A stretch of 21,391 bases of DNA from DATJXG01 sp035500455 (GTDB lineage: Bacteria > Acidobacteriota > Terriglobia > Terriglobales > Acidobacteriaceae). Location: positions 1 through 21,391 of the forward strand of contig DATJXG010000040.1 in assembly GCA_035500455.1 (NCBI GenBank). Reading direction: 5' to 3'. Position numbers and translations under genes: made by a program. Below the pieces are notes generated by a model. It was not told the DNA's origin. It did not search any database and worked only from the letters and a program-made list of their open reading frames with translations. Position 1 is the stretch's first letter; each line of letters begins with the position of its first letter. Of this stretch, positions 1 to 7,146 are shown in pieces.

Positions 1-227
1 TGCACACCATCCAGCCCGATGCGTTTTTTCAGGTCCTTGCTTCCCGCCTGGTGAATCGCCCGCTTCAGCAGGGGCAGGGCCTCGGCGCAGTGGCCGCTCT
101 CAGCCAGGTTCAGCGCGCGCTCCGTCGCAGCTGGGCCCGAGGGAGGCAGACTCTTCGCGCTTTGCGCCAGGGACAGGGGGACTGCCGGCAGCAACATCAG
201 TGCCACCAGCAGCGCGGGAAATCGCAT
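1..227 (-). CDS. Secreted TPR-like protein, N-terminal part (cut by window edge)
   Basis: The reverse strand is open from an ATG at 227 to the left edge, giving the first 75 residues of a longer protein. Residues 1-22 form a signal peptide: a basic start (MRF), a leucine-rich core and an LAQ-type cleavage site. Residues about 35-70 look like the start of a tetratricopeptide helix pair (ALNLAESGHCAEALPLLKRA), so this is probably a periplasmic or secreted TPR protein. No Shine-Dalgarno sequence precedes the ATG. Instead a perfect TATAAT lies exactly six bases upstream, which would put the transcription start on the ATG itself (leaderless mRNA). Function beyond the TPR scaffold cannot be told from this fragment. 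Confidence 0.75.
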   Translation of the reverse strand, partial: MRFPALLVALMLLPAVPLSLAQSAKSLPPSGPAATERALNLAESGHCAEALPLLKRAIHQAGSKDLKKRIGLDGV

Positions 228-233
228 GAGCGG

Positions 234-239
234 ATTATA
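234..239 (-). promoter_or_regulatory. -10 box of a probable leaderless promoter
   Basis: TATAAT on the reverse strand, followed by CCGCTC and then the ATG of the TPR-like gene. The six-base gap places +1 on the A of the start codon. No convincing -35 box is seen at 16-18 bp. Confidence 0.5.
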
Positions 240-310
240 GAACGGCTGCGGGGTTGAGATGGTCACGAAAGATGCAGAACTTAGCAGGCCGCTGCCACAG
301 GATTGCTTCC

Positions 311-426
311 CTCAGCGAACTCGGTGGCAGTTCTTTGCGGTCTCGGCGTTTTTGGGGTTTGCCTTTGCTGATGCCACAAGTCTTAAAACGCCGAGGCCGC
401 TAAGAAACTGCGCCGAGTTCGCTGAG
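311..426. repeat. Large hairpin repeat element with CTCGGCG core (copy A)
   Basis: The left arm (311-353) and right arm (385-426) are near-perfect reverse complements of about 42 bp around a 31-base centre. Arm landmarks are CTCAGCGAACTCGG, GCAGTT and CTCGGCGTTTT. The element fills most of the 310-bp gap between the TPR-like gene and the receptor gene. Part of it (337-370) recurs at 21341-21373, and a looser relative is at 16793-16915, so it belongs to a dispersed family. No reading frame or transposase is present, so it is a non-autonomous or purely structural element. Confidence 0.8.
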
Positions 427-469
427 AAGCGATAGCCGCGTGAGAAGTCTTCGAGCCGGATGGCCATAA

Positions 470-506
470 CCGGGGAAAGCAGGCGCTTACGCGTCTGCCT
501 TCCCGG
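470..506 (-). terminator. Possible terminator hairpin after the TonB-dependent receptor
   Basis: Inverted repeat with CCGGGG and AGCAGGCG on the left and CGTCTGC and TTCCCGG on the right, with a loop of about five bases and one bulge. It begins about 30 bp past the receptor stop codon on the reverse strand. There is no clear T-run after it, so function as an intrinsic terminator is only plausible. Confidence 0.35.
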
Positions 507-537
507 CAGCGATGTGGTTGCATCGCCTGGCCAAGCT

Positions 538-3500
538 TCAGAAGTGAATCTTTAATCCGAGTTGCACGTTGCGAGCGCTTTGTGAACCTGTGAGCTGGCC
601 GAATATCGAACTCCCCGGATCAAACGATCCACCTGCCGGGCCTCCCGTAAAGGTCAGCACGCGGTGGTTGAAAGCGTTCACCGCCTCCAGCCGCAACTCC
701 AGCCACTTGCTTTCCGTGAACTGGAAGTCCTTGTGCAGACTCAAGTCCACATCCGCCAGGCCCGGCCCGCGCCCGTTGCCCACCGAGCAGGTGCCAAACG
801 TATTTGGATCGGGGCGGCTCACGTTGCTGGTATCGAACCACTGAATGTATCCAGGTCCAGGATTGCTCGAGGTCCCGCCCTGGACGTAGGTGTCAGCGGT
901 GCGCAGCGGACCATTACAACTAGGCCGCTCGCTCAGGAAGTAGGGGCCGATGCCGTTGGTGCGCGAAGCATCGCCAGCGTCCGCCGCGCCCCATCCGCCG
1001 AAGTCGTTCAGGGTTAAAGCGTTTCCAGTGTGCAGCGTGATAATGCCGCCGATCTCCCAGTTGCCTACCACGGCGTTCAGCGCGCGGCTCATGTCGCGGC
1101 CGAACTGCTTGCCGCGTCCGAAGGGCAGCTGGTAGGTGACGTAGCTCGAGAGAATGTGAGTCTGGTCGAAGTAGCACGGCCCCCAATCAGCGCGGCCGTC
1201 ATAGGAGTTCTGCCAGCCGGGCTGTCCGCCCGAGCTTTGCGCGTTGGTACTGCCCCAACCGGTGCCGAAGTAACCCGGGGAGTTGCTCATGCACTTGGAG
1301 TAGGTGTAGGCCACCTGCGCCTGCAAGCCGTTGGACATGCGCTTTTGCAACACGGCCTGAAGGGCATCGTAGCGCTGGCTGGAGTTGGAGACGTTAAAGC
1401 CGCCGATGGCGTTGACCCCGCCGAAGAACGCGTTGTCCGCCTGATACAGCGAACCCGGCGTGTCGCCGCCCAGGAACTGGCCGGCCGCCCTGGAGACGAT
1501 CAGTTCGCCCGGCTTGGCGATTCCGCCGCTCGCATTCAATCCCACCAGCTGCGTGGCGTCGAAGAAGTTAAGCAGGTGCGTGCCGTGCTGGCCCACATAG
1601 CCCACTTGTACCGTGGTCGTGTTGCTGAACTGGTGCTGAATGGTGAAGTTCCATTGCTGCGTGACCGCCGGGCGGAAGTTCTGGTCGAAGCCGCGAATTC
1701 GTATCCCCGCGTAACAGGAGAAGCTGATGGTGCCGCCGCAGGGCGCGACCGATGAGCCGAACCCGGCGGAAATATCTCCCGAGGGCGCGGTCTCGCTGGC
1801 GCCGTAGAAGGGCGGGTTCTGGGTGAGTTCTTCGTTTGCGCCCGAACCCTCCATGTACTGCGAGACGCCGTACCCGCCGCGGATCACCGTCCTGCCGCCC
1901 AGCATGGCGGGCGTCCAGGCGAAGCCAATGCGCGGATTCCAGTCGGCAACGCCCAGGTAGTTGTTGTAGAAATCGGGGCTCACGCCATTTTGTCCCGGAG
2001 CCAGGATCGCTCCGGTCAGGAAGTTGAAGCCCACGGCGCGGTTCTTGATTTCCGAGAACGGAGTATGGTCTTCGAAGCGCAGGCCGATGTTCAGCGTGAA
2101 GTTGCTGGTGACGCGCCAGTCATCCTGCACATAGGCTCCGAAGATGTTGCCGCGCAGACCGAATACGGTGTTGCTCAGGCCGTCGCGGAATCCGCCACCC
2201 ACATTGCCCAGCCAGAAGTCGGCCATGCCGGCGCCCGTGAGGTTGTTGATGCTCAGGTAGCCGAGCTGGCCGTAGTTGCCGCCGTAGTTGTAGTCCTGGC
2301 GCTCGCGCCAGAACTGGAAGCCGGTCTTGATCGTGTGCCGACCCATGGAGTAGATCACGTTGTCTTCGATCTGCCCCTCGGTGGTGTGGAATACCTGCAC
2401 CGCTCCGTTCACACCCAACGTCGGGTTGCCGCTGCCGGTGCCGGGAATCTGCAGTTGCAGCATGCCCGCCATCTGCGCATTCGCGCCCGCGATGCCCAGT
2501 TCTTCGCCGAAATTACCCAGCGCTTGCGTGGAGTTGGTGTTCTGGGTGTAATGCACGCCGCTGAAGCCGATGCGGAATTCATTCACTAGGTGGGGACTCA
2601 GCGTGTGCGTCCAGTTCAGCACCGCGTTGCGCACCGGATCGTCGATCACGCCGCCGGCGGCAAACAGTGTGAGGTCCGAGAAGCTGGGGTTGCGCAGGTC
2701 CATCTGCGACCAGCGGAAGAACATGTGATCTTTCTGCGAGAGGGCGTAGTCTAGGCGCACATCGCCCTGGTCATTGTTGAGTTCGTTGCCGCTGTTGAAG
2801 AAATAGTTGTTGCCGGTCACCGGACCCGAATCCGTCTGCGGCGTCGGGTAGTACTTGCTGCTCAGCAGGTTTTGCACGACCGGACTGATGCTAAAGCCGG
2901 CCGCGGCGAGATCGTTGTTCGGAATGGGGTTGCCATTGTTCGGATTGTGCAGCTGGCCAGCCGGATCGTTGCACAGGCCGCCGGTAAAGCCGCTCGAGCA
3001 AAGGTCGGCAAAGTTGCCTGCGCGTTCCGCCGTCGTCAACAACTGGGCTCCCGTCTCACCAAAGTTCTTCAGCCGCTGGCCTTGATAGTCCACAAAGAAG
3101 AACAGTTTGTCCTTGATGATGGGACCGCCAAACGTAGCCCCGAACTGGTTGTAGCGGAACAGCGGCTTAATCACTGAGCCATCGGCATTGTGGCCGAAAG
3201 CACCCTCGAAGGCGGGAATGCCTTTGGTCATGCCGTTCCAGTATTTGTTGGCATTCAGCGCGTCGTTACGGAAGAACTCGAAGGCGCTGCCATGAAAGCT
3301 GTTGCCGCCAGACTTGATGGTCGCGCTGACCACGCCGCCCTGGTAGTTGCCGAATTCGGCGGAAGCGTTCTGCGTGATTACGTTGAATTCCTGAATGGCG
3401 TCGAGGCCCGGATTGTAGGCAGTTTCGTTGTTCTTGCTCTCATTGTTGATCTGCCCATCGAGCAGGAAGGAGTTCGCCTGTTCCCGGTTACCGTTGATGT

Positions 3501-4065
3501 ATGGCCGGCCCGAGTTCAGCATGTTCTGCGGCAACTGCATCGACTCCAGGTTGACGTGGGTCGCGCCCGGCGCCAGCAGAGTGAGCTGAACGTAGTTGCG
3601 GGCTGCCAGGGGCAGCGCCTCAGTTGTATTCGCGTCAATCAAGGTGCTGACTTCCGTGCTCTGAGTTTGCAGCACCGGCGCTCCGCCGGTGACTTCCACG
3701 GTTTCCGACACCCGGCCGACTTTCAACTGAACGTCAATGCGCGCGGTCTGATTCAGGACCAGAGTAAAGGGAGGATACAGAACCTTCTGGAATCCGCTGG
3801 CCTCGGCCTCCAGCTTGTAGGTGCCGATGGGCACTCGCGAAATGACATATCCGCCGGTTTCATTTGTAGTAGCGGTCCAGGTGGTGCCACGCTGTACGTC
3901 GGTGGCGGTAATCGCGACTCCGGTGACAGGCGCGCCGCTGGGATCGGTTACAGTTCCCACGATCGAGGCCGTTACTTCCTGGCCAAAGGCAGCGGGCGCT
4001 GTTGCCAACAAGGAAGCCATCAGGGCGAACACAAGGGAGAGCATCAGCGGTTTGCGTATGTTCAT
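538..4065 (-). CDS. TonB-dependent receptor with carboxypeptidase-regulatory-like N-terminal domain
   Basis: A 1175-residue outer-membrane receptor for energised uptake of an unknown ligand. Residues 1-29 are a signal peptide (cleavage near AFGQ). Residues about 33-115 form a carboxypeptidase-regulatory-like beta-sandwich (SIVGTVTDPSGAPVTGV, GGYVISRVPIGTYKLEAEASG). A plug domain follows at about 140-270 (LPLAARNY, NSFLLDG, ATIKSGGN), then a long beta-barrel that ends in phenylalanine (LGLKIHF), as expected for outer-membrane barrels. This is the Oar-like architecture abundant in Acidobacteriota. The start at 4065 is chosen because GGAGG lies five bases upstream and the signal peptide begins there; an upstream ATG at 4116 has neither. 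It diverges from a GntR regulator, and its promoter -10 box coincides with a palindrome shared with the regulator's promoter. No hydrolase or inner-membrane transporter lies next to it, so the ligand is unknown. Confidence 0.95.
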   Translation of the reverse strand: MNIRKPLMLSLVFALMASLLATAPAAFGQEVTASIVGTVTDPSGAPVTGVAITATDVQRGTTWTATTNETGGYVISRVPIGTYKLEAEASGFQKVLYPPFTLVLNQTARIDVQLKVGRVSETVEVTGGAPVLQTQSTEVSTLIDANTTEALPLAARNYVQLTLLAPGATHVNLESMQLPQNMLNSGRPYINGNREQANSFLLDGQINNESKNNETAYNPGLDAIQEFNVITQNASAEFGNYQGGVVSATIKSGGNSFHGSAFEFFRNDALNANKYWNGMTKGIPAFEGAFGHNADGSVIKPLFRYNQFGATFGGPIIKDKLFFFVDYQGQRLKNFGETGAQLLTTAERAGNFADLCSSGFTGGLCNDPAGQLHNPNNGNPIPNNDLAAAGFSISPVVQNLLSSKYYPTPQTDSGPVTGNNYFFNSGNELNNDQGDVRLDYALSQKDHMFFRWSQMDLRNPSFSDLTLFAAGGVIDDPVRNAVLNWTHTLSPHLVNEFRIGFSGVHYTQNTNSTQALGNFGEELGIAGANAQMAGMLQLQIPGTGSGNPTLGVNGAVQVFHTTEGQIEDNVIYSMGRHTIKTGFQFWRERQDYNYGGNYGQLGYLSINNLTGAGMADFWLGNVGGGFRDGLSNTVFGLRGNIFGAYVQDDWRVTSNFTLNIGLRFEDHTPFSEIKNRAVGFNFLTGAILAPGQNGVSPDFYNNYLGVADWNPRIGFAWTPAMLGGRTVIRGGYGVSQYMEGSGANEELTQNPPFYGASETAPSGDISAGFGSSVAPCGGTISFSCYAGIRIRGFDQNFRPAVTQQWNFTIQHQFSNTTTVQVGYVGQHGTHLLNFFDATQLVGLNASGGIAKPGELIVSRAAGQFLGGDTPGSLYQADNAFFGGVNAIGGFNVSNSSQRYDALQAVLQKRMSNGLQAQVAYTYSKCMSNSPGYFGTGWGSTNAQSSGGQPGWQNSYDGRADWGPCYFDQTHILSSYVTYQLPFGRGKQFGRDMSRALNAVVGNWEIGGIITLHTGNALTLNDFGGWGAADAGDASRTNGIGPYFLSERPSCNGPLRTADTYVQGGTSSNPGPGYIQWFDTSNVSRPDPNTFGTCSVGNGRGPGLADVDLSLHKDFQFTESKWLELRLEAVNAFNHRVLTFTGGPAGGSFDPGSSIFGQLTGSQSARNVQLGLKIHF

Positions 4066-4117
4066 GTGAACCTCCAAGGAAATTGCTTCCTGGCCCCACA
4101 AAAATAACTTGCGCAAA

Positions 4118-4127
4118 GCTATATAGC
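4118..4127. promoter_or_regulatory. Palindromic operator GCTATATAGC, site 1
   Basis: A perfect 10-bp palindrome that contains the TATATA -10 box of the receptor promoter. It is identical to sites at 4373 and 4453. The form xTNTANAx resembles the core that HutC-type GntR regulators bind. It is inferred to be the regulator's operator on the receptor promoter. Confidence 0.65.
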
Positions 4128-4147
4128 GGATGATATATATTCGTCAA
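4120..4147 (-). promoter_or_regulatory. Sigma-70-type promoter of the TonB-dependent receptor
   Basis: On the reverse strand, TTGACG (4142-4147) is followed by a 16-bp spacer and TATATA (4120-4125). The -10 box lies wholly inside operator site 1, so a bound repressor would block RNA polymerase. The predicted leader to the ATG at 4065 is about 48 bases and includes the GGAGG site. Confidence 0.65.
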
Positions 4148-4372
4148 GCGGAAAATACGAATAACGGTTAGAAATATCTTGGTGACCGGTGGAAATGCTC
4201 TATATCGGGACGAGCCGGATATGGGTCCGAGTGTTCAGTTGCCGCAAGCAGCCGGAAGTGGATTAGCAACTTATAAATATGTGATTTTGCGTATCATATC
4301 CAATTTTTGGCACTCTCAGCCCAGCCAGGACGCGGGAACTGCCGGACCGTGAATGTCATTGATTCCTAAAGG

Positions 4373-4382
4373 GCTATATAGC
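4373..4382. promoter_or_regulatory. Palindromic operator GCTATATAGC, site 2
   Basis: Identical to sites 1 and 3 and located between the two promoters. It is directly followed by a second small inverted repeat (GCTTTC-C-GAAAGC, 4381-4393). Its centre is 255 bp from site 1 and 80 bp from site 3. No promoter was found around it, so it may be an auxiliary site for cooperative binding or looping. Degenerate relatives occur near 4197 and 4428. Confidence 0.55.
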
Positions 4383-4431
4383 TTTCCGAAAGCTGAGCCA
4401 ACAGGTTAACATCTCTCGTTGAAGAAGGCTA

Positions 4432-4460
4432 TTTACTAAAAGGTGGAAGTTGGCTATATA
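4432..4460 (+). promoter_or_regulatory. Sigma-70-type promoter of the GntR regulator
   Basis: TTTACT (4432-4437), a 17-bp spacer, then TATATA (4455-4460) inside operator site 3. The predicted start near 4467 leaves a leader of about 22 bases before the ATG at 4489. This argues against using the GTG at 4471 as the start. Confidence 0.5.
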
Positions 4461-4462
4461 GC
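4453..4462. promoter_or_regulatory. Palindromic operator GCTATATAGC, site 3
   Basis: Third identical copy of the palindrome, overlapping the -10 box of the GntR gene's own promoter and ending 26 bp before its ATG. This suggests negative autoregulation. Confidence 0.65.
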
Positions 4463-4488
4463 ACATTTGAGTGGAGAGTTCAGCGAAA

Positions 4489-5217
4489 ATGCCTATCGTG
4501 GAGACTCGTCGCAATGGCACCCCCGCCTATCAGCGGATACAGAACGAAATCCGCGACCGGATTGAGTCGGGGGAGTTGAAACCCGGCGACGCGGTCAATT
4601 CGGAGCGGGAGTTGGCGAAGCTCTATCAGGTGAGCCTGATGACCGCCCGCCATGCCCTCGCCGGCCTGGAGCGCGAAGGTATTGTGGCGCGCCGTCGCGG
4701 TGCGGGAACGTTTGTTGCTCCTCCTCGCATTCACTTCAACAAGCTGATGAGCTACACCGAGCAGATGGGCAGCCGTGGCCTTCCTCTCTCCACCAAAGTT
4801 CTGGCCATCAAAATAATTGAGGACGAACACGAAATCGCCGCCCGCCTGGGGCTGCCCGCAACCAGCCGCATGGTGCGCCTGGAGCGGGTGCGCAGCGCGG
4901 GCGACGAACCCTTCGCGCTGGAAATCTGCTATCTCTCAGCCGAGCAGTTCTCCGGCCTCGTGAGCGCGCCCCTGGGCCGTACTTCTCTTTTTGCCACCCT
5001 CGAGCGCGAGTACGGCGTGGAAATTACCTACGCTGACGAAGAGGTGGACGCATCCGCCGCCGACGCGCGGGTGGCCCACCTGCTCGCAATTCCCCGCGAT
5101 GCCCCGATTCTGCGGATTCGCCAGGTGATCTTCGCCTCTACCGGCAAGCCGGCCATTTACGTGGTTGGTTTCTATCGCTCCGAGCGCCATTCGCTCTTCA
5201 TACGGCGCTTTCGGTAA
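4489..5217 (+). CDS. GntR family transcriptional regulator (HutC type, UTRA domain)
   Basis: A 242-residue cytoplasmic regulator. Residues about 12-77 are a GntR winged helix: PAYQRIQNEIRDRIESGEL, then the recognition helix around VSLMTARHALAGLEREG, then the wing RRRGAGTFV. Residues about 95-235 match the UTRA ligand-binding fold of the HutC subfamily (LGLPATSRMVRLERVR, PFALEICYL, LRIRQVIFASTGKPAIYVVGFYR-type strands). UTRA domains usually bind small sugars, sugar phosphates or amino-acid-like effectors. The start is put at ATG 4489 with GGAGAG at 4472-4477; a GTG at 4471 would add six residues but lacks a ribosome-binding site. It faces away from the receptor gene and shares the GCTATATAGC sites with it, so it most likely represses both until its effector, probably the imported compound or a derivative, binds. 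Confidence 0.9.
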   Translation: MPIVETRRNGTPAYQRIQNEIRDRIESGELKPGDAVNSERELAKLYQVSLMTARHALAGLEREGIVARRRGAGTFVAPPRIHFNKLMSYTEQMGSRGLPLSTKVLAIKIIEDEHEIAARLGLPATSRMVRLERVRSAGDEPFALEICYLSAEQFSGLVSAPLGRTSLFATLEREYGVEITYADEEVDASAADARVAHLLAIPRDAPILRIRQVIFASTGKPAIYVVGFYRSERHSLFIRRFR

Positions 5218-5257
5218 TCCGGGCCGATTCTTCCAAATTTGGTGGGAATCACGGCTT

Positions 5258-5950
5258 TTACCGCGATGCCTCTGGAATTTCTCGGGCCGTCCGCCATTCC
5301 CTCATCAACAGCCTTCGCCGCCGGGGAAGTGCCTCCTGCAAGAGCGCGGCCGACGCGATGCGATCGGTGCGGAAGTGCCGGAAGGCTGTGCGCAGCTCGC
5401 ACCAGGCCACCAGCATGCGGGTGTGCTCGAAGAACGCCATCGCGATGGGCCAGACCACGCGCGCCGTTTCCTGTCCTTTTTCGTCGCGATACAGCAGCTT
5501 GAGTTTGCGTTCGTTGCGGATGGCCTCGCGCAGCAGCCGCGAGTCCACAACATCGCGCGCCGTGGCGCCCGGCACCGCCAGCAGGCCGGAATACCGGACG
5601 TGGTCTTTCAAACTCTCGGGCAACACGGTCATGATCTTGCTCACCGCATCTTGAGCGGCGGTGGCGAGGGCCTGGTCGGGCTGAGCCGCAACCCAGCTTG
5701 CCCCCAGCACCAGCGCCTCGAGTTCTTCATCGCGGAACATCAATGGAGGAAGCAGGAAACCGGGACGCAGTACGAATCCGATGCCGCGTTCGCCGATGAT
5801 CGGCGCTCCCTGCTCGATCAGTGTTTCGATATCGCGATAGATGGTCCGCACCGAGACCGACATCTCTCGCGCCAGTTCGCGGCCGCTGACCGGATTCCGC
5901 CGGCGGCGCAGAGCCTGAATCAACGTGAGCAGTCTTGAGGTACGCGACAT
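5258..5950 (-). CDS. HTH/WYL-type transcriptional regulator (YafY-like)
   Basis: A 230-residue regulator. Residues about 3-57 are a DeoR-like HTH_11 domain (SRTSRLLTLIQALRRR, then ELAREMSVSVRTIYRDIETL). The C-terminal half (about 135-215) resembles a WYL domain: EAIRNERKLKLLYRDE, VVWPIAMAFFE, MLVAWCELR and FRHFRTDRI. The name-giving W-Y-L triplet is replaced by R-M-L, as happens in divergent members. WYL domains sense nucleic acid or small ligands in regulators of stress and defence; no target is obvious here. Start ATG 5950 fits the family (MSRTSRLL); a GTG two codons upstream is also possible. It converges on the GntR gene with a gap of 40 bp and is separated from the peroxiredoxin upstream by a hairpin, so it is probably transcribed alone. 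Confidence 0.85.
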   Translation of the reverse strand: MSRTSRLLTLIQALRRRRNPVSGRELAREMSVSVRTIYRDIETLIEQGAPIIGERGIGFVLRPGFLLPPLMFRDEELEALVLGASWVAAQPDQALATAAQDAVSKIMTVLPESLKDHVRYSGLLAVPGATARDVVDSRLLREAIRNERKLKLLYRDEKGQETARVVWPIAMAFFEHTRMLVAWCELRTAFRHFRTDRIASAALLQEALPRRRRLLMREWRTAREIPEASR

Positions 5951-5999
5951 TTCCACGCACGCTGGTGAAACTCATATTGTGCACTGGATGGAAGGAATG

Positions 6000-6057
6000 A
6001 CAAGGACAAAGACCAAAAGACGAAGATCAGAAGACGAAGACCAGAGACTAAAGACAA
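6000..6057. repeat. Degenerate short-period AAAGAC purine array
   Basis: A run of about eight units of the type AAAGAC/GAAGAC, each 6-8 bp, almost purely purine on the + strand. It lies between the WYL gene start and the hairpin behind the peroxiredoxin gene. Read on the minus strand it becomes a pyrimidine tract (TTTGTCTTTAGTC) directly after that hairpin. Confidence 0.7.
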
Positions 6058-6101
6058 ACACGCCAGTAGAGACATATCTGGCTATGTCTCTACCGGCGTG
6101 T
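6058..6101 (-). terminator. Strong terminator hairpin after the peroxiredoxin gene
   Basis: A 19-bp stem (ACACGCCAGTAGAGACATA against its complement at 6083-6101) with one mismatch and a six-base loop. It starts eight bases after the peroxiredoxin stop. On the minus strand it is followed by TTTGTCTTT, a T-rich tail, so it fits an intrinsic terminator. The GTAGAGAC...GTCTCTAC core also looks like a palindromic repeat type, so it may be a mobile hairpin reused as terminator. Confidence 0.6.
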
Positions 6102-6108
6102 GAAACCC

Positions 6109-6768
6109 CTACCGGGGCTGAGGCACAATGCGCAGATATGGCCGGGGCGATTTCCAGCCGCCGGGGTACTTTTGTTTGGCCTCGTCTTCCGGCACCGAGG
6201 GCAGAATGATGACATCGTCGCCCTCTTTCCAGTTCACCGGCGTCGCCACCTTGTGCTTGGCTGTAAGCTGCATGGAGTCGAGCACCCGCACCACTTCGTC
6301 GAAGTTGCGTCCCGTGCTCATGGGATAGCTGAGCATCAGTTTGATTTTCTTGTCCGGCCCCACGATGAACACGGTGCGCACTGTGGCATTAGTCGCCGCG
6401 GTACGGCCTTCCGAGGTGTTGCCTGAGTCGGCGGGAAGCATGTCATACAGCTTGGCGATCTTGAGTTCCGGATCGCCGATCATGGGGAAGCCGACCTTGT
6501 GTCCCTGCGTCTCTTCGATATCCACCGCCCACTTGCCGTGGCTGGCAACCGGGTCGACGCTCAGCCCGATAATCTTGCAGTTGCGCTTCGCGAACTCCGG
6601 CTGCAGCCCCGCCATATAGCCGAGTTCAGTGGTGCACACCGGGGTGAAATCCTTGGGATGCGAAAACAGAATCGCCCAGCCGTTACCGATCCATTCATGG
6701 AAATTCACCGGGCCCTGGGTGGTCTCGGCGGTGAAATTCGGCGCCTCATCATTGATACGCAACGACAT
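6109..6768 (-). CDS. 1-Cys peroxiredoxin (Prx6 type)
   Basis: A 219-residue cytoplasmic thiol peroxidase that reduces hydrogen peroxide and organic peroxides. The peroxidatic cysteine is Cys45 in the motif HPKDFTPVCTTE. The long C-terminal arm of the Prx6 group is present (VNWKEGDDVIILPSV, YPGGWKSPRPYLR). No C-terminal resolving cysteine is present, as in 1-Cys enzymes. The start at 6768 has GGAG eight bases upstream and matches the family start MSLRINDEAPNF; longer in-frame openings upstream are not supported. It is probably monocistronic, with a promoter-like TTGACA upstream and a strong hairpin behind. Confidence 0.95.
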   Translation of the reverse strand: MSLRINDEAPNFTAETTQGPVNFHEWIGNGWAILFSHPKDFTPVCTTELGYMAGLQPEFAKRNCKIIGLSVDPVASHGKWAVDIEETQGHKVGFPMIGDPELKIAKLYDMLPADSGNTSEGRTAATNATVRTVFIVGPDKKIKLMLSYPMSTGRNFDEVVRVLDSMQLTAKHKVATPVNWKEGDDVIILPSVPEDEAKQKYPGGWKSPRPYLRIVPQPR

Positions 6769-6815
6769 AGCTGATCTCCGTCCGTTTGATCTTAGTGAAA
6801 GATTGGCGAGCGTGA

Positions 6816-6845
6816 ATCTTGCGCCAAGCCCGCTTTTTCTGTCAA
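6816..6845 (-). promoter_or_regulatory. Candidate promoter of the peroxiredoxin gene
   Basis: A perfect TTGACA -35 box (6840-6845, reverse strand) with a weak -10 (CAAGAT, 6816-6821) at 18 bp. The poor -10 suggests help from an activator or a chance match. Confidence 0.35.
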
Positions 6846-7091
6846 GGCATTGAGGATACCCAATTACAGATGCTCTGATGTGGTGAAATGTCGCTTTTTT
6901 CAGGCAGCTCCGGGCGTGATACGCCCCGGTCTTCCTCGGGCGGTTCGCCGGTTCAGGGGCGTTACTCTCGATACCTCGAGGCTCCCGATTTGCAATTCCC
7001 CGCTGCGCTTCCCGAGTACTACGATTGAGTGGTCCGCCGAAGTCTCGGCCTGAACCCCGGTCTTTCTTCAACGGCGCCTATGGCGCTCAGG

Positions 7092-7136
7092 TCGTTCGCG
7101 TACACGTCGTTAGCGCACACATCGTCAGCGCACATT
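7092..7136. repeat. Three 15-bp tandem units before the spermidine-synthase-like gene
   Basis: Three consecutive units with the pattern TCGTTMGCGYACAC/TCGTCAGCGCACA begin at 7092, 7107 and 7122. The last ends about 10 bp before the start codon and abuts the GGAG ribosome-binding site. Regular spacing could reflect tandem protein binding or simple duplication. Confidence 0.6.
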
Positions 7137-7146
7137 TGGAGTCCGC

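Larger units (their letters stand above)
6769..7146. other. Divergent intergenic region, peroxiredoxin / spermidine-synthase-like gene
   Basis: A 378-bp gap between divergent genes. It holds the likely peroxiredoxin promoter near 6816-6845 and a three-unit 15-bp repeat at 7092-7136 just before the downstream gene. The middle (about 6850-7080) shows no convincing gene, RNA or operator. Confidence 0.5.

Noticed and set aside
311..426. CRISPR array or tRNA as explanation for the strong inverted repeat
   Set aside because: There are only two arms in opposite orientation and no spaced direct repeats. No cloverleaf or T-loop arrangement is present.
3190..4107. 305-codon open frame on the + strand opposite the TonB receptor
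   Set aside because: It lies wholly antisense to a clear receptor gene with signal peptide, plug and barrel, and its own translation shows no family features. It is a high-GC shadow.
5226..5250. Inverted repeat between the converging GntR and WYL genes (GATTC..CCAAATTTGG..GAATC)
   Set aside because: The central palindrome leaves no hairpin loop, the arms are interrupted, and there is no T-run. It is too weak to call a bidirectional terminator.
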